Part shown: positions 30,273 through 40,325 of the stretch, one piece after another
How positions within the stretch are numbered: position 1 is the stretch's first letter
Layout: each line of letters begins with the position of its first letter
Assembly (NCBI GenBank): GCA_000333855.2
Contig: CM007330.1
Span: forward strand, 119,745-183,744
DNA from: Endotrypanum monterogeii
Taxonomy: Eukaryota; Euglenozoa; Kinetoplastea; Trypanosomatida; Trypanosomatidae
Direction of reading: 5' to 3'
DNA: 64,000 nt
Program-made: the position numbers and the translations under genes
Notes under the pieces: generated by a model
What the model saw: the letters and a program-made list of their open reading frames with translations, nothing else
What the model was told of the DNA's origin: nothing
Database searches by the model: none

Positions 30273-31194
30273 AAAGAAAGTATATGAGGAACGCACTCTA
30301 GGGAGAGTGGGCTTGGTGAGGGATGGGAAAGGAGGTTGGGTCCCCTCCTATCCCATGCACATACGTGCTCGTCAGTGTGTGTGTGTGTGTGTCTGCGAGA
30401 AAAGGGTGGTGATGCAGTGCGCAAGCGGTGACGGCATGCACCCTTTACAGCGGCACAGCCATGCAGGTACACGCGCACCGGGCACAGGCAGCAACTCCGC
30501 TCAGGGTCTTCTTTGTGTCACTCGTTGCTGCTGCAAGACCTGAAGTCTCTGAATGAGAGCTTTGACGAGTTCACACCGAGGGGCTGCCTCGGCCGCAGTA
30601 GAGATAAATATACACAGTCACGGGTACATCAAAGAAGAAATGTAGAGGGGTATAGAGAGGCAATACAGTCAGGATTGTGGGTCAGACGGGTGGGAGATGA
30701 AGGGGTGGGGTCAAAGAGATATGGAAACAGTTGCGCGCGCGCGCACAGATCGATAGTTTGCATAATGACATATTCCCTACGTGTGAATCTTGTTGACGGC
30801 CCAAAAGACACGGAGAAGGAATGGGGGTTGGTAAGTGAGTGCAACACACTGAGCTGTTGCCTCTTGGTGCTGTTTCCACCGACTTGCATTCGCTTTCCCT
30901 CTGGTGTGGGCTTGAGCCCGACTCTCTCGGGCGGCTTCGTTCCATGCGCCTGCACCCTTTTCAATGGAAGACTCCCATTTCTTGCACGAGAGTTGCTTTC
31001 TCCACTCAACATATATCTATACATATATATCTATTTCAAAGCAAATAAGCCCTCGTAATGGACAACGATAACGATATATAAGGAATGGGAGAACGCTCAC
31101 ATGGCTTCACGTACAACCGCCTCCCACCGAGGGGCTATTCTAGTCGTTTTCTCTGTCTGTCTGTCTCTGTGTGTGTGTGTGTGTGGGGGGGGGG
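29744..31194. other. Intergenic spacer upstream of gene B
   Basis: No supported gene. A T-run plus TG repeat (29960-30002) and a CA repeat (30235-30267) are inverted relative to each other. TG runs at 30138-30150, 30376-30391 and 31169-31184 and a GC alternation at 30734-30745 are present. Minus-strand ORFs at 30629-31024 lack any family motif and are treated as 3' UTR of the next gene. Confidence 0.65.
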
Positions 31195-32754
31195 CTACGT
31201 CACAAACTTGCGTGGCGTACCGTCCATGCCAGGTGTGATGACCTCCGCTTCCTCCCAAATCTGTGCCGCGCGCTCTTCGTCGGCGCGGGCCTCGTCGATG
31301 CGGCCCAGTGCTTCTCTGGCTTCCGCACGCAGCTGATACAGCGTGGCGGAGCGGTTCGCCTTGACAAAAGCCAGCGCGCGCGTCAGGTCGTCGTCGGCGC
31401 GATCGAACGACTTAAGCTTGCAATAAATCATGCCGCGTGCAACAAGCACTGCACCAAGGGCTTTTCTGTGTCGTTCTTTCTTCAGGTCTGCCCCCTCCGC
31501 AATGAAGCTCATGCTGGCGGTCAGGGACTTGAGGGCACCGGCTGGGTCGTCCTCGTACACCTGTACCTTCGACCGAGTGTACATGGCCATGGTCAGCGCC
31601 ATCAGCTTGTCAAACTTGGCGGACATATCGATACCAAACTTTTTCTGGATGTGCGCGCGCACCTTCGGGTGCTCCAACCACTTCTCGAAAAGATCAATAT
31701 CACGCATGTAGCGGTTTATAAACTCATGTGCGCGCTTAGTTTCCTGGTTTTCCTCCAGGACCATGTGTGCTCCGTGCAGCAGCCCCCAGTGCACAAAGCC
31801 GTTGAACTCCTGCCGCTGCTGTATATTTTCCTGCCCGTCACGCTGGGGAGCGAGGAGGTAGTCTACTTGGTCCTCCACCGTCATTGGGTTGCCGAAGGCC
31901 TCGAGCCGCTTCTTGTCATCCTCCAAGGCAGCTTGAATGTCAAACATGACCTTACTGTCAGTGAAGCCGTCGTCGTCGATCTCGTCCACGGCAGGGTCGA
32001 AGCTCGGCGGCGGCACAAAGCGCCGCGTCTCCTCGAAGGTCTCGTCCGCCATGTGGAGGTCTGAGTTGAGGAAAAAATTGTCCCCTTCGTAGCTCAGCTC
32101 CAGGGGCTTCTCAGGACTGAACACCTCCTTCAGCTCCGGCACAAACATACCATCTAGCTTCTTTTTGTTCTTGTCGAAGGGGGAGCCGAACATGCGACCA
32201 GACCAGTTCTGATTCTCGGGCGGCCACCACTTATCACTCTCGCTGAGACCATCGCGACGCTCCAGCGGTTCCTGTCCGGCGCGCTGCGCATCCGTTGCCC
32301 GCTGTATCATGCGACGGCGAAGTTCCGAGGCCTCTGCGTCGTCTTGCCGCTTCTTTGAGTACTCCACACCGCCCGGTGAGGCGCCGGGTGTTGTCATGAC
32401 GCTACGCGGCGGTGGCGTGTGACTTGCCAGGGAGGAGGAGTGTGGTGAAATGCCGGACGTGTAGCTGCTTGCAACATGACGGGAGGCAATCATGGGGTCA
32501 TAAACCGGCGGTGGTGTGCAACCTCGATGCCGATCGCCGTCACCAGCGCAACCCCCGTTACCGCCAACAACCCCAGCCGCTGCAGCTGTGGCTGCCGACG
32601 CGCGTGCACTGGTGTATGGCGATGGTGCCGAGAAAGGCGAGTTTTTGAGCGAGTCCCAAAAAGTTGCTGTTGTGTGGAGGTGGCGTCGGTGAGATGACAG
32701 CACCGCCTCAGTCGTACATGCCGTCGCGCGTGCGATGGCGGGCACTTGGTGCAT
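31195..32754 (-). CDS. Mitochondrial-type protein with TPR-like C-terminus, 519 aa
   Basis: I do not recognise a named family. The start (ATG complement of 32752-32754) opens MHQVPAIARATACTTEAVLS plus further R/H/S-rich sequence ending in HLHTTATFWDSL, a probable mitochondrial presequence. Residues 50-150 are low complexity. From about 150 a conserved-looking, charged, aromatic region begins (KWWPPENQNWSGRMFGSPFD, FVPELKEVFSPEKPLELSYE). An all-helical C-terminal half has WGLLHGAHMVL, LFEKWLEHPKVRAHIQKKFG and two or three helix pairs with TPR-like spacing (VLVARGMIYCKLKSFDRADD, ATLYQLRAEAREALGRIDEA). Such architecture is common among kinetoplastid mitoribosome and RNA-processing factors; that role is inference. 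No frame break or transmembrane helix. Confidence 0.85.
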   Translation of the reverse strand: MHQVPAIARATACTTEAVLSSHRRHLHTTATFWDSLKNSPFSAPSPYTSARASAATAAAAGVVGGNGGCAGDGDRHRGCTPPPVYDPMIASRHVASSYTSGISPHSSSLASHTPPPRSVMTTPGASPGGVEYSKKRQDDAEASELRRRMIQRATDAQRAGQEPLERRDGLSESDKWWPPENQNWSGRMFGSPFDKNKKKLDGMFVPELKEVFSPEKPLELSYEGDNFFLNSDLHMADETFEETRRFVPPPSFDPAVDEIDDDGFTDSKVMFDIQAALEDDKKRLEAFGNPMTVEDQVDYLLAPQRDGQENIQQRQEFNGFVHWGLLHGAHMVLEENQETKRAHEFINRYMRDIDLFEKWLEHPKVRAHIQKKFGIDMSAKFDKLMALTMAMYTRSKVQVYEDDPAGALKSLTASMSFIAEGADLKKERHRKALGAVLVARGMIYCKLKSFDRADDDLTRALAFVKANRSATLYQLRAEAREALGRIDEARADEERAAQIWEEAEVITPGMDGTPRKFVT

Positions 32755-33399
32755 GGCACAGGATGACGCTGTATGACTGTCGCGGCAGGTGTGGAGAGGG
32801 AGAATGAGGGGAGAGGGATGACGCTAATGTGGGTGCCCGATGCGCACGCCGAGAGTTGCGCTTTGGCTGCCGATGCCCACGGAGGCGAGAGATGAGGCAA
32901 AGAAGAGAGAATACGGGATGCAGAGGACACATACACACACCTATATACATACGCGGCGTGGGGTACGAAGAGTCTCCCATCCAAAAGGTTTGATGTATGC
33001 GCATGAACAATCGACACTTCAGTCCGTTGCACAGGCAGGGTGGTTCCAGCGGAGGTTCACAGGGTTACCGGTGGGGGTGTGCGGTAGTTGAAGCCTCAAG
33101 AACTACCGTATGAGTGCTTCCCCCCCTACCTTCGTCGCACCGCACACACACTGGCACCCATCGCTGTGTACACATGATTTGACATTGAGCATCCACGAAG
33201 GGGGGGGGGGAGCGTAAAATACAGACAAATACAGTCACATGCACACATATCTGAGCTCATATATATATCTATATATATATATCTCTATATATATATATAG
33301 GTGTGTGTATGTGTAGTGGATGCGTTCGAGGGGATGAGCACCACCCTGTAAGACGTACAACAAAGGTTCAAGAAAGTGTATGGGCAACGCACACTCACC
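32755..33399. other. Intergenic spacer
   Basis: No gene. G-run at 33200-33210 and TA microsatellite at about 33259-33300, immediately downstream of the kinase gene stop. Confidence 0.7.
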
Positions 33400-36300
33400 T
33401 CACAATCCGCTTCGTTCTCCTTCTCCCTTCAACGGAGAGGGCGGGGGGTTCTCCGTTTGTGTGATGTTGAATGTTTGTACAAGATAGCGGCGACATTCCT
33501 CAGCTGTCATGCGCTCCGACCACGACTGCCGCAGCAGCGCCAGTATGAGGCACTGTAGAGGAGTGAGACTCGAGCTGCTATTGTTACTTATGCCACCTTG
33601 CGTATGACAGGCGGGTGCGTGTTCACAGACAGCCACGTCAGGGCTTGCTCTGAGCGCTGGTAATATCGTCGCTGTCGCCGTGGGTGGTCCCAGCGTAGGC
33701 AACACAACAGGCTGACTCGCTGCCTCAACGTAGCACTCGCGTGAGTGATCCTCGTCGCTGTGGCATCGAGGGTTCACACACTTGGGGTACAGTCGCTTAC
33801 CGTAGAGCAGTTCGTACAGCGTGGCACCAAGACTGAAAGCATCGGTCGGACGTCCACACACGGCGTCGCGCAGAGCGCGCAGGTCCATGTATTCAAACGT
33901 GCCGTACGACTCTTGAACTTCGTCCATTGGATCTGGTCCAACGAGGCGGCAGTTGCCAAAGTCTGAAATATAAAATTTGACAGCGTCCATCGCGTTGCTG
34001 GACGTACTGAGCAGCTGCTGTTGCTGCTGCGACGGTCCGTGCTCAAAGGCAAACAAAATATTGCTCGGCTTGAGGTCGAGATGAAGCAGACCCAACTCGT
34101 GCATCGCTGCGAGCGCCGTGCTTACGCAGTACACCACGCCCTTCGTGATGCCATCACTGCGTGAGATATCCTCCACGTCACCATCGCACAGCTCCGTCAC
34201 GAGAAATGCCGTTGCGTCACTCTGGATCAAATCCTCTTCACTGATTGATAGAAAACGTGGAAGGCGAACCGATTGCAGCCGAGCACGCGTCGCCTGCTCT
34301 TCAGGGCCTTCCTCAGCAGCTAGCCGTTCTAGCTGCGTCGCCACTTGTTGTTCCAACGTCAGCGGTACGTCCTTGGCATTTCCAACGACCGTGTGCGAGG
34401 CGCGGCGGTGCCCACGACGACCCAGGTGTTTGACTTCCATTTCTAGAGCCGTGTCCTCGGCCTTTTTGCGTAGCTGCTGACGCCACTGAAGCGCCTCCTG
34501 CGCTAACGGTGGCAGTGCCTCTCTCTCGTGCACAAAGAAGGCGCTGTGCAGTGGAAGGACATAAGGCACCTGCATTTCGTTGAGGAAGCGCATTGTCGCG
34601 ATCTCGCGTATTGTGGAGAAGGAGTCTTCAATGTTTGCCTTGGTGCGCAGAGAAATCGGACACGACTTGACGGCGACAAGGTCTCCGTCCACCGTGAGGC
34701 AGCGCCACACCAGTCCGAAGCTCCCCTCCCCGACAAACTCGGCCGACGTGAAGGCGGCCCAGAAGTCACCGGCCTGCAGAAAATGCATGGGGGACATCAC
34801 ATTCTTCGCTGCCTGCATAAAGCTTTTTTTGGTGAATTTGGTCGGAAAGAAGTCGCGCAGAAGCGTGTCGGCTGGCCGGCCCCAGTCTGGGATGGCCGGC
34901 GCAGACGCCGTCACCTTTGTCTCGGTGTCTTTGGCCCGACTGCGCTTGTGTCCTGCCTGGCGGGACGCTTCTGTGACGAAGGTGGAGGCCTCCTTCGTGT
35001 CTTTGTGCGCCGCTGCGTCCCTTGCGTTCCACAGAGCATGGTGAACATCTTCAGTCATGTTTTCATTCCAGCCAAAAGGAGACGCAGGTGGGGCAGCAGA
35101 GTGTTCACGAGCATTTCTTCCATGTGCCAACTGCTGCTGATACTGGCGCTGATAGGCGTGTATGCTCTTGTAGAGGGGACTGGAGGGGCGCAGTTCTGGA
35201 TCCAGTCGGTTCGGGAAGATGAAGTCTTTCACGTTCGGCTTTAGCGGGCTTTTGATCAGTCCGCTATGATCCTCCTCGGCGATGCCGACGACTTTGCTCA
35301 CCTCGCTCACAGCAATACGATTCTTTGGCTTTCGTAGCGGCGAGGATAGAGCCTCCTCGTCCGCTTTCCGAGCACCAGACACTTCCTTCTGTAGCACACC
35401 GTCGCCTTCTCGCGGGTCGGCAGTGTCGCCGTCATCGTCGTCGTCATCGATGATGAATGACATTGGCAGTTGACTATGCATCTTGGGGCCCGTCACCGAC
35501 AACGGATGATGCAACACAGGCCGCGGATATTTTTCAGTTGCCCTCGGCACCGCGTCGAGGGCCGAGTCGACTCGGACGCGCTGTCGCGGCGGTGCTTCAT
35601 CGGCGTCCCCGTCGTCGTCTTCTGTTTCGTCGTCCATGTTGATATAGCACTGAAACGCCGATTCCATAGACGGCCATTGGCAGAGGGCACTGCGAGCGCC
35701 GGCCACGGGAGCCGTGTCGGCTGACGTCTCCGCAGTACGCCGGCGCGGGCGGAAAGTTGGGGACAATATTTCTGCGATGGGGTGGCTGTTTTCTGTCGGT
35801 GGCCTGCGTCGAAGCTGTCCCGACGCCGCCGCCGCCGCAGCGGAGATGTTCGAGTTGTCAGGAGGGTCGGTACCGCTGATCTTGTCTGCCTTTTCCGGAC
35901 TGGGGGGTCGATATTTCAGCTTCCCGTAGATTTGTGTCTTGTCTTGGTCACCTGATGTGATCCTTCCATCGTGTCGACGCCCCGACGGCGAGGTCGGCGC
36001 GCCGGCAGGCGCTGCATGGCCAAGCGATGACCACCGGACCTCAGACATTCCCTCGTCGACTTCGGTATCGGTTTCTTTCTTCACAGAGTTCGCCGGTGCA
36101 TCTGTGCCGTCGCCGTGAGGCGCTGCCACGTGAGTGTTGTCCCCACCGTCAGGGTCGTCTTCACTATTGTCGTCATCCAGGCAGATCCACATGGTGCCAG
36201 GGGAGGCCAGGGGCCGCGTTGCAGCCGCTTTCCGGATGAGTTGCGTTGACGGTCGACCAGCGGCCAGTGCTGCAACCGAGGCGTTCGGTGGGGCCTGCCC

Positions 36301-38526
36301 TGGGCCCCCAGAGCCACCGGCCGCATGTGTAGGGTCCTGGGCGAAGATCTGCGTTGCTTCTCCAGTGGTGACGTGAGCCGCAGACACAGACAGTGCAGCC
36401 GACTGGGTTTGGGGCAGTGGTTGAGCAAGAAACGAAACAGTATTCGATGTCACGATGCTTCCGCCACCGTCACCGCGCAGAGACGCTGGTGAGACGCTCA
36501 GCGATGTTGGCAGCTGCGAAGCCTGTGGGGATCGCCACACCGGCGGCTCGCGCAGCCGCAGCCGCTGCGGGCTCGTACCTGTCGCGCTGTCCCCACCTTC
36601 TGCATCTGCATCGTGCTTCATTGTCGTCATGTCCATATCGGCAAGTTGTGACAGCGAGGTGGGACCCAGGTGGGGGTATGTGTGCTGCTGCTGGAGGAAC
36701 AGCGTGTCGGCAGAAATCGAAGACGGGGTCATGGAGGAGGGCAACGCAAGGGCGTGATTGCTTTCCGCTACACCCCCTCCACCCATCGTTCGTCTCAACC
36801 ACAAGTACGGGGATGCCGAGGAGGAGGGAGAGCGCTGGCGGCTCGTGTTGCCGCTCATCCGCAGGTGCCCAGCCGGAGCGGGTAAGGGTGGCATGGCGCG
36901 CGCCACAGTCCCTGGTTGCTGAGACGGAGAGGTGTCTATGCTGTCATTGACTGCCATCAATTGCATCGATACCTGCTGCCCGGGTGCGTGGTAGAAAGGT
37001 TCACCTTCATCGACTGCTCTAGTGGCGCTCGACTTTGGTGAGGGGGGCGGAGACGGTGTCACGGTCCTGGCGGAGCCTGGCGGTGGCGAAGGCACATCTG
37101 TTGACGTTCCCAGGCTCCACCAGCTCTCGCTGTCGCTGCCAGTGGTAATACTGTCGGATTCTACGCACGTCGACACTTTTTTGGAGGGATGCTGCTGCCG
37201 TTGGTGAGGTCCCTGAGCGTGCTTCTCGCCCTCCCCTTCGCTGCCGGGGCCCATGACGAGTGTGTCGTTCGGGGAGTTGTAGGCGGAGGCTGGGGTGGAG
37301 GGGAGAGAGCATGTGGATTGGATAAAAAGTTGCTTTACGGCGTGCGCAGCCTGAGACGCAGAGAGGCGAGCACGTTGATCGCTGCCGTCTCGAGGGGTCA
37401 CCCTTTGTTCCTCATCGCACAGACGCTGCGTGGCAGGGGTGCTACCGGTAAAGATATGTTGCTGCCACCGGTGTCTGCCGCGCTTGGTTTCACTGTCTCC
37501 TGTGAGGACCTCTGGACTACGCTCAGCGCAGTGGGAGCCGAGGCTGTCGCTGCCTGTGTCGTCTCCATCATGTCGTGTCGCGCGGGTGGTGCAGTTGGCC
37601 AGTTGCTGCGACGGTGGTGAGGATGTCGTACAGTCACACAGGTCGAGAGTGGAGCCGCTGCTCCGCTCACAGCCAGATCCGCGACGGAGAGGGGGAAGGG
37701 TGTAGGCAAGTGACGCTTCCGAAGACATCACGGGATGCCGCTGCAGTTCGGTGGCAGTCGACGCTGTGGGTGATATGTGAGTTCGGCGGCGAGTGCTGTC
37801 GGAGCACCCAGCGGTATCGTCCGCATCGTCCATATCCACATCACTACAAAAGAGAAGGTTGTCTTCCATATCCCTGGTTTCCTCTGCGTCGTCGTCATCG
37901 CTCGTCACCACAGCGATGGGTTGGGTGACTCGCGTTGTGGACCTTGGTGGTGGCGATGCTGCCACCGTGTTCTCCTCCTCCTCCTCCTCCTCATTTCCAT
38001 TTACCTTGTTGATATTGTTCCCTTTTCTATTTGTTGCGCGGCTTCCGTGAAGCTCATTATTTTTTTGAGACGGTGTTTTGGATGTGACAGTGTCGCGACG
38101 TGACCTGCTGATGGGTGCCAGGGTTGTTGTTGCTCCCTTTCTAGTGGCGACAGTAGGTGACGGTGATGACCTGCGTCTTCTCGCCCCAGAAGCCTGCCGA
38201 CTCCGTGAGGGCTTTGGTGACGACGCTGATGCGTCACTAGTGTTTGTGTAGCTGCTTGTACTGCCGATATTGCTCGGCGTTCTCACAGACCGCTTCTTTT
38301 TGCTGGCGACAGCTGTGGTGGATATCACAAGGCTTGACCTTTGCGTCACCGTCCTTGATGCCCCCTTCGAGTCTGGTGCTGCGAGGGGTCGCTGTGCAGC
38401 CTGTCCCTCAGCAACCAGGTTTGGTGGATCGCTCTTCACTGCTCTCGATACACATTTTTTCGCATCTGTGACGGTGGTCGCTACCTTTTCCCTCGACGCC
38501 GCCGCTTTGTATTTTTTGGGAGGCAT
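33400..38526 (-). CDS. Very large protein kinase, C-terminal divergent kinase domain (possibly WEE-related)
   Basis: 1,708 residues from MPPKKYKAAASREK (ATG complement of 38524-38526; longer versions read through a CA repeat). About 1,260 N-terminal residues are disordered, Ser/Thr/Pro-rich, with acidic DDDD clusters and many SP/TP sites. The kinase domain (about 1255-1690) has a glycine loop GEGSFGLVWRC, VAVKSC with the ATP lysine, catalytic HLDLKPSNIL (about 1480), DFG in ISDFGNCRLV and PTDAFSLGATLYELLYGKRL. The usual APE is replaced by a GTFEYMDLRAL stretch, and a charged insertion of about 110 residues lies between strands 4 and 5. HLDLKPSN with threonine-poor activation loop is reminiscent of WEE1/MYT1 kinases, which phosphorylate CDKs, but the DFG is intact and subfamily placement is uncertain. 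Catalytic residues are all present, so it should be active. Confidence 0.9.
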   Translation of the reverse strand: MPPKKYKAAASREKVATTVTDAKKCVSRAVKSDPPNLVAEGQAAQRPLAAPDSKGASRTVTQRSSLVISTTAVASKKKRSVRTPSNIGSTSSYTNTSDASASSPKPSRSRQASGARRRRSSPSPTVATRKGATTTLAPISRSRRDTVTSKTPSQKNNELHGSRATNRKGNNINKVNGNEEEEEEENTVAASPPPRSTTRVTQPIAVVTSDDDDAEETRDMEDNLLFCSDVDMDDADDTAGCSDSTRRRTHISPTASTATELQRHPVMSSEASLAYTLPPLRRGSGCERSSGSTLDLCDCTTSSPPSQQLANCTTRATRHDGDDTGSDSLGSHCAERSPEVLTGDSETKRGRHRWQQHIFTGSTPATQRLCDEEQRVTPRDGSDQRARLSASQAAHAVKQLFIQSTCSLPSTPASAYNSPNDTLVMGPGSEGEGEKHAQGPHQRQQHPSKKVSTCVESDSITTGSDSESWWSLGTSTDVPSPPPGSARTVTPSPPPSPKSSATRAVDEGEPFYHAPGQQVSMQLMAVNDSIDTSPSQQPGTVARAMPPLPAPAGHLRMSGNTSRQRSPSSSASPYLWLRRTMGGGGVAESNHALALPSSMTPSSISADTLFLQQQHTYPHLGPTSLSQLADMDMTTMKHDADAEGGDSATGTSPQRLRLREPPVWRSPQASQLPTSLSVSPASLRGDGGGSIVTSNTVSFLAQPLPQTQSAALSVSAAHVTTGEATQIFAQDPTHAAGGSGGPGQAPPNASVAALAAGRPSTQLIRKAAATRPLASPGTMWICLDDDNSEDDPDGGDNTHVAAPHGDGTDAPANSVKKETDTEVDEGMSEVRWSSLGHAAPAGAPTSPSGRRHDGRITSGDQDKTQIYGKLKYRPPSPEKADKISGTDPPDNSNISAAAAAASGQLRRRPPTENSHPIAEILSPTFRPRRRTAETSADTAPVAGARSALCQWPSMESAFQCYINMDDETEDDDGDADEAPPRQRVRVDSALDAVPRATEKYPRPVLHHPLSVTGPKMHSQLPMSFIIDDDDDDGDTADPREGDGVLQKEVSGARKADEEALSSPLRKPKNRIAVSEVSKVVGIAEEDHSGLIKSPLKPNVKDFIFPNRLDPELRPSSPLYKSIHAYQRQYQQQLAHGRNAREHSAAPPASPFGWNENMTEDVHHALWNARDAAAHKDTKEASTFVTEASRQAGHKRSRAKDTETKVTASAPAIPDWGRPADTLLRDFFPTKFTKKSFMQAAKNVMSPMHFLQAGDFWAAFTSAEFVGEGSFGLVWRCLTVDGDLVAVKSCPISLRTKANIEDSFSTIREIATMRFLNEMQVPYVLPLHSAFFVHEREALPPLAQEALQWRQQLRKKAEDTALEMEVKHLGRRGHRRASHTVVGNAKDVPLTLEQQVATQLERLAAEEGPEEQATRARLQSVRLPRFLSISEEDLIQSDATAFLVTELCDGDVEDISRSDGITKGVVYCVSTALAAMHELGLLHLDLKPSNILFAFEHGPSQQQQQLLSTSSNAMDAVKFYISDFGNCRLVGPDPMDEVQESYGTFEYMDLRALRDAVCGRPTDAFSLGATLYELLYGKRLYPKCVNPRCHSDEDHSRECYVEAASQPVVLPTLGPPTATATILPALRASPDVAVCEHAPACHTQGGISNNSSSSLTPLQCLILALLRQSWSERMTAEECRRYLVQTFNITQTENPPPSPLKGEGERSGL

Positions 38527-40325
38527 ATCGGTGGGCAAAGGGTCTTGGTGTGTGTGTGAGGGGAGGGGAGGTAGACTGCAATAGCACACACCCACATCCA
38601 GACTTTCGACCCCCACCCCACCCCTCACACACAAACACACACACACACACACACACACACAGACGAGTAAGACAGGGCCAATACGCTGTTGAAGGGGAGA
38701 AGCCTTGTGTGGGTGTGATGATGATGCAGTGTCTCAGTAGGAGACAGAAGGAGGAGGGTGGAGGGATTTTCCCGTCACTAGAGGTCTGTATGCGTGCGTG
38801 TAATAGCACAGACACGTTCGCATACAGCGCAGATGGAAGGGAGGGAGGGGGGGGGTGCGAGAACGAATGGGCAAAAGCAAGATTCTAGGCGGAGCCGCAA
38901 GTTACGTGGCTGAGGGGTGATAGCAATGGTGGCGCAGGTGCCTGTGTCGTTGTCTTTCCGTCTTTCTCCTCTTGCTTTATCCTTTGATGCTTTCCCTGGT
39001 GTATGCACGCGCTTCCGTGTTGATGCAGGTGGCGGAGGCGGATATCGTATTGGTGGTCACGTAGGACGAGGGAAGAAAGGAGGGGAGGGGGCGAGTGACA
39101 GAGGGAGCGCGCAGCGTTCTTTCTGACCTCCGAATGTGTGGGCCGCTGCTGCTGCTGCTGGCGATGGAGGGGTTGGGCGCGGATTTTCCAGTCTGCTCCA
39201 CATGAACAATAGGAGGAGAGATCACCTTCATACATATAAAAAAAACAAAACGACAACGAGTGTGTGTGTGTGTGTGTGTGTGTGTGCTAGATGTATGGTA
39301 TTTTTTTGAAAGATCCCTGTGGACAGTTTGTGTGGGGCAGCGGTGTGTATGTGTGTGGCCTACGCACACGAAAGGGTAAGAAGGGAGACAGGGAGGGTAG
39401 GAACCACACATCCACCGTCTCTTCCACGGATGATGAGCTACGTCTCCCGCCGCTGTAGTCGAACTCTTCGCTAGAGGGTGAGTAGTTCCCTTTTTCTACA
39501 CCTGTATCACACATACAGTGAGCGAAAAAAAGGAGAAATAGGAGAAGGAAAAGAGGAGGTTGTAGTGTGTATGTGTGGATCCGTGCACGAAGTAGCGGGG
39601 AGTGGCAATAAGTGCACACACTACAGAACGAAGGCATCACGCACGCAGATCTGCGTGCAGGCAGATAGACGGATTCGCACAAAGGCTATGCGCTTTGTCT
39701 GACTGCCCTTCGCTTTTCTTCTTCTTTGTACTGTATCTGTGTTCGACGAACTCACATACACACACATATTTCCCTTCCTGGGTCACTCGGGAGGTGCTTG
39801 CTTGTGTGTATGGGACGCCACCCAAGATACATATATTTTGTTCGAGCAGTGATTGTGCTCTATCCTCAAAAAAAAAAAAACACTTCTCTCTCTTGATTTG
39901 CCTCCTTTACGCATGCACAGAGCTGCTGTGACTGGGGTGACTGACCACACACACACACACACAAAAAGAGGGGCTTGTTGTGTTCGTGATGACCGTATCA
40001 GAGAATCCAATTCTTCTGCTTGAGTCTCATAAATGCGTGCGTAAAATGGGGCGTACTTAGTGAGAAAACAAAACAAAAAAAAAAACAACGACGACGACAC
40101 GTAACCACACTACACACAATAGGGGAAAAGTCAGTGTGGCAGGGCAGCCGATCAAACGCGGCAACTCTCCCCCTGTGCGTGTGTGAAGAGGATACCTACA
40201 TTTTCGTTCTGTATAGAGCTAGTGACCATACAAACACTCAACCATATATATCTCCTTTCTCCATCTCAATCGATCTGGCAGCCAACAGAGAGGAGAGCGT
40301 ATGCGTGTCTGTGTCGACTTCACCT
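38527..40325. other. Intergenic spacer upstream of the kinase gene
   Basis: 1.8 kb without supported genes. CA run 38634-38661, TG run 39259-39286, A-run 39869-39881, CA run 39945-39962, A-rich 40072-40086. Minus-strand ORFs such as 39287-39682 are compositionally random. Confidence 0.65.

Noticed and set aside
30629..31024. 131-codon minus-strand ORF in the spacer upstream of gene B
   Set aside because: No hydrophobic, coiled or conserved-looking pattern; most likely 3' UTR of the TPR-like gene.
33400..38526. Firm naming of the kinase as WEE1
   Set aside because: HLDLKPSN is suggestive, but the intact DFG and the divergent activation segment prevent a confident subfamily call by eye.
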